A stretch of DNA of 64,000 bases from Erigeron canadensis (taxonomy: Eukaryota > Streptophyta > Magnoliopsida > Asterales > Asteraceae), in the NCBI RefSeq assembly GCF_010389155.1, contig NC_057766.1, positions 39,751,516 to 39,815,515 of the forward strand, in the 5' to 3' direction. The notes beneath the pieces were generated by a model that worked only from the letters and a program-made list of their open reading frames with translations, was not told the DNA's origin and searched no databases. The translations under genes and the position numbers were made by a program. Each line of letters starts with the position of its first letter. Position 1 is the first letter of the stretch. Positions 57,041 to 64,000 of the stretch are shown piece after piece.

Positions 57041-58935
57041 CCTTTCTATCTCGTGCAATTGCAAAAGTGAAAAGACTATTTTCCTAGTGAGTTCAAGATT
57101 TGGAGATATTTAGGCAGTGTAAAATAAATTGTTCTCCTATAGAGTGCCTTAAAGAGACGGAAAAAAAATGTCGGTTAGATCTCTTTGCATTTGTGTATAA
57201 TGCGACCGGTGTTCGGCTACGTATATGGGATCTCCCTTCTGATTTTAATAGTCGTTGGTATGTTGCGTGATTATCTTGTATTGTTAAAAATTAACTTGTT
57301 CCTTATCTTTTATTGTCTGTTGGATCGTGTCTTGTAATCACTAGTTTCTTACTATCGTTTTTGATAAAATTTTAAATATCGTTCGAAAAAAAAAAGTAAA
57401 AATAAAAATAGTTTGCATAGTCTCGTCTCTTTGGGCTACATAATAATATTGGTGCAATCAAATGTGTGTTGGAGGAACACAAACCACGTGAGGATCACTA
57501 TTATGTAAAACCAACGTACAACAACATCCTGAACTTAGACGTGGCCAGCTGTATAATGGAACGGAGACAGGGGTACTTTTGGAAAAACAACTTAGATTAA
57601 AAGCATCAGCTTGACTTTGACCATACGACCTTTGACCATGCAAATGTTAAACAACATAAAGGTTTACAGTATACGTATTATTTTCCTTCTATCTTTTTGG
57701 AAATCGCATTTCATAGGCTCACACTTTAATCCTTTATGCATAATCATGATTTGGAAGCATGTATCCTCTGTATTTTTTGTATTCCAACGGCATTGCTAAA
57801 ACCTTTTACCACATTTTTACATAATTTTCTTTATTGAAATATTTAGGCTCTAATGACATTACTCTTTCATTTACTTAACTTTAATTTAAACAAAATCCGA
57901 ATATTTTTTAAAAAACCCCTTTCGAACTTTTTATCACATATGTATTTAAACGTACAATAGAGCTAATGTTGTTACATATACCAAATCATCGAGAAAAACG
58001 ATAAACGAGTTAGTCTTTTATATTTTCAGTTTAATTTTTTCTAAAGATTACAAATTTATAGGTTTTATTGACTCATATATTGTGCGTAAGCTTTCAAACT
58101 TTTAAACATACACAACGTATTAGAAGTTTTATCCTTTTTTTCAATCAACTAATTGAACTAACTTTTCCTTTTCAATCAATTTATTATTTTATTTATTCTC
58201 CTAACAAAACAATCTTTCCAAAGTTAATATAAAACCTATTACTTTCTAAACAATTAATAATAACTCGTTTTTTCTTTTGTTGAAAGCAAAACAAATTTTC
58301 TCTTCACTTTCTTTAAGGCCTCATTGATAGTGAGTTTTTGGATGGGTCAGGTAAGATTTTGGGGTGTCTTTATAAAGAAAAAAGATGAGGAAGAGATATT
58401 ATTGATAATGAGTGAAAGAAACGTTTTAAGAGAGAGAAAATTTAATATAACAATAAGATAAAGGTGAAAATGAGATTCAGTGGTGAGAAAGACCTAATTC
58501 ACACCATTTAACTAAAAACTCAAATATATCAAAACATATTTCTTTTTCCAAGTAAACACAAATACGTCATTAGTTAAAAACTTTTCAAAATACAATATAA
58601 TGGTTTGTTAGGATGATAAAATTATCTTTGTAAAGTAATTAGGGATGTAAGGATAACATGTTCTTATTAACTTTTCAAAATGAAATATAAATTATCATAT
58701 TTTTATTCTTAAATTACACCAATATTAATTAGGATTCAATTCAAAACTTTAAATAAACTCCTTAATAATTCACTAAACAAATATGGAGATCAACTATCTA
58801 TTTAACATTCTTTAAATTGGTATATTTAGACCAACTAATTCTTAAAGACACATACATGCGTACATGCGTGTCATGTATGTTTAGCTCATGGATTATTATA
58901 TCGCAACACGTTATCTAGAATATCTCTAGATGTTC
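57041..58935. other. Intergenic DNA, nothing recognised
   Basis: Chance frames only (57458-57643 minus, 57611-57799 plus). A CCACGTGAGG G-box and TTTGACC W-box-like motifs near 57480-57640 are noted, but there is no adjacent gene to assign them to. Confidence 0.45.
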
Positions 58936-59165
58936 CTATATATCAATAGAAATATTGGAAACCAATATCAATGAATATAATTCGACTTTTTATATTAATA
59001 ATCATATTTTCACAACCACCACGACCGTCATCACTTCTCATCGCTATCACCGACGTAGTCACCATCGGTCGCCGTCACTACTGTCGCCTCCACCACCATG
59101 TTGCCACTTCCATCACCACTACTCGTCGCTACCAACATCGTCATATCAAGCGAACAAGCGTGTAG
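58936..59165 (+). mobile_element. Helitron 3'-domain-like CCACC-rich patch
   Basis: The block of CACCGACGTAGTCACC and CGCCTCCACCACC motifs resembles the GC-rich 3' part of the local Helitron family. The overlapping frames here are simple-sequence artefacts. No hairpin or CTAG end was fixed. Confidence 0.3.
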
Positions 59166-62100
59166 TATATAGTACATATATTCATGTTTGTTTGTGTGTA
59201 TTATAAAAGTTATACTATATTGTAAATGAACTAAAGGTTCTTATGAATTTTTTCTGCACTCATAAACTATTATAATTTAATTTGATTATATGCTTATGAA
59301 TCTCTAAATATATATAAAAAAGAAACTTTAATTCTAAACTGAATATCGTCTTTTAGATAAAGTTTAACTTTTAATAAGAACTATTAGTTCAAAAGATGAT
59401 GTCATATACCTTTTTTAATTTTTATTTAATAAATTTAAATATGGTTATTAATCATGGAAAGTAATTCCTACATTTTATAATTATAAAAAGTAGCTATTTT
59501 ATTCTTAGAATTGTGGAAAATAATTCTTAAATTTTAGATTATACTTTTTAAAATTACTTTTTATTTTTTTTACTTTATCCAATTCTCTTTTATTTTATGT
59601 CGTACACTTTTTAAGTTATGAGTTTATATCTGGCTTATATTATATAATGCTATAAATATTGGTTATACGTATTTAATTTTACATTGTTAATATGTTATAA
59701 TATGTTAATGAGTAAATATTTTGGATAGTAATATAATTCAAATTTTTAAAAATAAAAAATATTTGGATAAAAAGGTATTACCTATATACATACGGTGCCT
59801 AAATTAATAAAAATAAATAAATAAAATATTGTAAAAATGACAAATCAACATTTTTCAACATATTTTTATCTATGTTTGTTAAATTTTTATACAAAGAATT
59901 TTACATATCTATGTTTAATTTTATACCGTCATAAAAAATATAATTAACACACATATCTTATTCCTTTGATATGAGAAATATTTAAAACATTAAATTTCAA
60001 TATGTCTTATTTATAACTATTAATTATATTATAAGTTATAACAACAACTTAATATATTTAGTCCGCTTATTATGCGAGAAATAATCTAGTTATATGATAT
60101 ACATAATATACATACTTATTATATACATCAAAACAAGTTCACGAAACCAATGTGATTCACATTTTTTTTACTAGGTTATTTGTTGGGGAAAATTTTGAAA
60201 ATTTATTAGTGTAAGGGTTGGATGGTGTGAACCAATTATAGAGGGCCAAATGGAGAGGCAAAGGATTTTGGTACAACTCATGACACAAAGACGGAAATGA
60301 GAAGGGTCGTTGGTGATTTTATGTATCTTAGCTGGTGCTCTTGTGCCTATTAGTTGGCACTCTTAAAGCACCCTCACCCAATAAAACTAAATTAGCCGAA
60401 TGGATCTCCTCCATAAATAAACTACTCGTATTTATATATCCAAACCCTATTAAAAATGTCAATGTATGATATATTAAACCTTTTAAAACACAAGTACTTA
60501 TGACCCATGAACATGTATAATAGCCAAAATTTCATCTCTCATATTCCATATGGAGAGAAAGCCTAAAAAATAAAATAATGCGCCTATCTTTTACATAGAT
60601 TGATGTAACTGTACCTATTCGTCTATTGATTAATCTTTAATAATTTGTTGGATAGTTTTCTGGTACAGGACTTGGAATGAGGATGTAAGTCCTTATGAGA
60701 AAGTAACAGCTCATCACTTTCACATTTCTAGCTATACGTATTCGATTTTGCCAACAGTAGATTTACATCATTGTACTATGCAGATTTAGAGTGTATTAAT
60801 GTATTATTAATCTTTCAAAACGACATATATGTTTCATGGATATGGATATTAGTAAAAGTAATACTTGACAATTTAAAATATTATATAAAAAGGAAAAAAA
60901 AAAGGAGCTGACAAACTCGGATCCACATTTACAACGGCGTCGGATATAAGTCGAGTGTTATTGTGTCAAAAACTTTGTTGTTTACTAGTCATTTACACCG
61001 TTCTCTAATGTCATGATTAAGCATAAAGGATAACATTATGGATTAAATATATTTAAAATCGATTGGCAAAGCGACATAAATGAAAACTAGATAAACTTTG
61101 TGACCAAGTGACCTTTTTTTAAGAAGAATATTATCTCAGATAACAAAATTTAATATTTGGAGAACATCATATAAGGCTGATTTAAAATTATAGAAAGCAA
61201 CTATTCATGATAGGGAAGGTCTTGTATATGTAGAATGAAATGATGCCCACGTCGTGTATAACAAATTATATATGTCTTTTTATTTATTTATTTAATCATC
61301 AATTTGGATCAAGATAATTATATATTTTCACATGGTAAAACTTTCTCAAGCGTGGTCTTTGTTTTTATATTTCAAATGAAATGATGCATATTGCAAAGCC
61401 TCTACAACTTTAGAATTTTTCAATTTTAATCACAAAAAACTGTTGGTGTACAGTTGTGCAACCGAAGTCTTAATACATTATTGATTACAAAATTTAATCA
61501 TCATATATTTCTAGTTATAAAATTAATACGAAAAAAAGGTCAATTAAATGTGAGTTGTGACAGCCGCATGAGAGTTTAGTGGACTACTTTTTAGTTGTGA
61601 TCATGATCACCACGCACGTGCATTCAACGTGTCATCCCATGTCTATCACGTATTCACGTGTACCTCTCGTGATATCTCTTCCCATCACAAATCACAAATT
61701 CACAACCCTGACTCCAGAGGAATGTCACCACCAATTATTGAATTTTTCAATTTCACATAAAACTTCGAATACTAACTTTGCTGACTGAAAAAAGTAAAAA
61801 AAAAAAAATTGAGATAAATACTCTGTTTTATTTTGCTTCTCAAGAAGTAATGAGGGGAACTCCGGACTACTAAAAGTGACGCATAGTAATGAGCTGAATG
61901 CCTGAATCAAACTTTAGACCACCATTAAGTCCGTACATAAAAGCCGAACACATAAAATTGTCTTAAAGATACCGAAAACAAAGAACACTAGATTGCTAAG
62001 AACAATCAACCAGCATCTTCACCATCAGTCATGTAAGAGCAAATATATATTGCGAAATCAAGGAAGAAGCAAATTTTGCTATTTACTAAAGCTCAATAAC

Positions 62101-62200
62101 ACCTTCATCGATAGAGGGAACAACAGTTGGAAACAAATGATAGTTAGAAGAACGAACGGTAAAAAAAATAATAAATTTGGATGAAATAAGCATACATGTT
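59166..62200. other. Intergenic DNA, nothing recognised
   Basis: Very AT-rich over 59.2-60.2 kb and less so after. Frames at 61579-61788 and 61725-61910 have no recognisable domain. No repeat ends were seen. Confidence 0.5.
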
Positions 62201-62953
62201 TAATATGAATAAAGAGTTAATACATCAACCATTATCTAAACATGGATCACTCGATAAATAACATTAACGAGAGGAAAGTTACAAATTTCAACAACAAAAA
62301 ACAATAACTAATGGCATACCAACCCAAACATAACTTATTCCCGCCCCAAGAAAAATCAACGGGATTAACAGCACGTTTTAACATAAGACTAACAGGAAAA
62401 CCTATATAATACTGAAGATACCAAGTTACTGAATGAATCAGTAAACAAGAAACTCGAAAACTCCACAACAGATCATGTCCTCTTGGCTGCAAAATCCCAC
62501 AAAGTTGTAACTATAGAGTATAGATGTTTAACATATAACAAAAGCCACAACATGCACAGATACTTTGGTCTCTGCGGGTTTTCTGTTGTGGATAACAGAG
62601 GCATACAGAAATTCGAATAGTTCTTTCAGACACAAATAATCTTTAGACAGGCAAATCTAAGAGCTCATCTTAGAAAAGCTTTCGGAAATTTTCAACATTC
62701 CTCTTTGGTGGATGTGTATCACCAAGACACCAACCTAAAAAAAAAACTGAGCTTATGCCCCACTGGTGCTTAATGCTTTTGTAAATGGTGATACACTTTA
62801 AAATTTACAAAGATCACACAAACAGTTATCTTAAGACTGCAAATAATTTTAATTTACTGTGCAATGTTCGAAAATAAAAGCACATATGTAGATCATTCAC
62901 ATCAACATAATGCATAAATTATTTAAGGATAAAGAGAGATATTACTTGGAAGT
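62201..62953 (-). other. Presumed 3' flank of the right-edge gene
   Basis: Less AT-rich than the DNA to its left. The minus-strand frame 62492-62247 begins right after TTTTGCAG and could be an alternative terminal or UTR exon. No domain was recognised. Confidence 0.3.
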
Positions 62954-63331
62954 TCAAACATGTGAATTCAAAAAATTCATGCCTTGTGTATAAGATCCTT
63001 GATGAGTGTACTGCAAATTAATTCACAAAACCAAATTTAAGAAAAGGGACACATCAAAATACAATCAACGAAAAACAAACTGAAATCCTGTAAAATCAAG
63101 AACTATGATACAAGTACAAATTCGCTAACCTGTGCATTTGGAACAAGCTGAGATCCAACTGCATCTTTCTTTCCAGATCCATCTCCGCCTCTTGCAGATC
63201 CCTTTGTATCACCCTGAGTAATAAATGTATATACCCTAACATCAGCTATCGTACACATGACAAACACATCAACAAATACTGATTAAAGTGAGTTCAGTAA
63301 AATGTGTGTCAAATGAATCACATACCTCTAA
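62954..63331 (-). CDS. Putative last exons of an unidentified gene (partial)
   Basis: Three stretches with good splice signals share one phase on the minus strand. The first is a possible 6-nt exon TTAGAG (63331-63326) between CAG and GTATGT. The second is 63213-63130 (28 codons, GDTKGSARGGDGSGKKDAVG then SQLVPNAQ) between CAG and GTTAGC. The third is 63010-62954 (YTHQGSYTQGMNFLNSHV and a stop) after TTTGCAG. The peptide is Gly/Ser/Lys-rich and looks like a disordered C-terminus. I do not recognise the family. The upstream exons would lie to the right of 63331, perhaps beyond the window. The model is inferred from splice sites alone. Confidence 0.35.
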
Positions 63332-64000
63332 CTGCATACATCAGTATTCCACGTAAGCATCCAGCAGTGAAGCAGAAAAATACAGAGGTAAAAAACGTGT
63401 TAGAAAATTAACATCAGAAACTGATAAAGCTGGGATATCAACAGATAACCTTAAAAAACAAAACGAAATGTTTGTTGTACCAACATTTTGAAAACTATTC
63501 TTCTCCTAACATACAAGTTTTACATAAAAATATGACATTGAAATATATCCAGCATATGTTATGTTTGGATGACTTAAAATTTGTATAAACTACTCGTCAC
63601 AAGAAACCAGAACCATCTTAGCCTCAATTTGATTACTGTTATGTACTACTGGAATACGCCCAAATCTAGCAGAAGATATGGCCATGAGCTCTTTTAGATA
63701 GGTAATTGAGGACAAAATCTTGGGAGGAAGCAAGTTTTATATTATATGTTGAAAGCACAACATAGGAGGTAGCATGCCTCGATCTTGTCTTTAAATGCCA
63801 AATATAGGACAGATTCAAGAGGGGTAACAGATTCCATATGGTTTTTCGGTTGAAAGCACAAAGATAGGATGCCATATGACTTGACATGTAATACATAGAA
63901 CTTTGATGAAATCTAATAGTAAAGATTTCATTTTGTGACTCGCCAACCTGGTGTTAATACTTATTCTATAGAATCAAGACTTATGTTATATGAAACTTTT
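63332..64000. other. Probable intron or intergenic DNA at the right edge
   Basis: No convincing exon was found. The frame at 63666-63896 (minus) has no domain. If the right-edge gene model is correct this is intronic. Confidence 0.35.

Noticed and set aside
58955..59206. Two overlapping frames rich in His/Pro/Ser
   Set aside because: Same CCACC-type simple sequence as the Helitron remnants.
63666..63896. 76-codon minus-strand frame near the right edge
   Set aside because: No domain and no splice signals in phase with the putative exons at 63.1-63.2 kb.
1..64000. CRISPR arrays, operons, ribosome-binding sites or other bacterial systems
   Set aside because: The DNA is plant nuclear in every respect. 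The tandem repeats found are minisatellites or transposon copies without repeat-spacer structure.

Overview
The window is plant nuclear DNA. It is strongly AT-rich and intron-bearing, with a few plant-type genes scattered among transposon debris. It is clearly an angiosperm, most likely a eudicot (LOB-domain, RCI2/PMP3, ureidoglycolate-lyase-like and RBM24-like genes, plus a captured VPS9A piece). Several repeat types would suit Asteraceae, but that is only a guess.

Layout: 1-6.4 kb is AT-rich intergenic DNA with a Helitron-like remnant split by a small hAT element (4.0-4.3 kb). 6.4-8.0 kb (minus) holds a two-exon LBD transcription factor gene of the LBD1/LBD11 type. 8-24.5 kb is gene-free: a Helitron cluster (13.7-17 kb), a 2.0-kb solo LTR with a perfect 5-bp target duplication (18.2-20.3 kb), another Helitron and several MITEs. 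24.5-27.6 kb is one 2.8-kb LTR followed by an initiator-Met primer-binding site, with the rest of the retrotransposon missing. 32.0-32.9 kb (plus) is an intact three-exon ureidoglycolate lyase (AllA)-like gene.

Downstream of it, 33.3-37.0 kb is a mosaic of broken host-gene pieces: a decayed tandem copy of the same gene, a VPS9A fragment, an RCI2 last exon, a large inverted duplication enclosing a smaller hairpin, and a direct duplication carrying a 59-codon frame. 37.5-38.6 kb is a 0.54-kb tandem duplication with long G and A runs and many short TTCACACTT-type palindromes.

40.2-46.6 kb contains two decayed PIF/Harbinger elements. One carries only the Myb/SANT-like accessory gene and the other only the transposase. 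They flank an intact RCI2/PMP3 membrane-peptide gene (42.8-43.3 kb, minus) that has ABRE motifs and a Tourist-type MITE in its upstream region. 47.7-48.0 kb is a very clean 279-bp non-autonomous Helitron. 50.1-50.4 kb is a tRNA-derived SINE with 19-bp target duplications. 51.4-53.4 kb (minus) is a four-exon single-RRM protein gene. 54.0-54.6 kb is a 665-bp hAT element with an 8-bp target duplication. The right edge (62.9-63.3 kb) appears to hold the last exons of a minus-strand gene that runs out of the window.

The genes do not form a pathway; they are independent nuclear genes. I found no wholly new system. The most unusual stretch is the gene-fragment mosaic with nested inverted repeats at 33.3-37.0 kb. 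All exon boundaries and element calls come from reading the sequence by eye, and no database search was possible.
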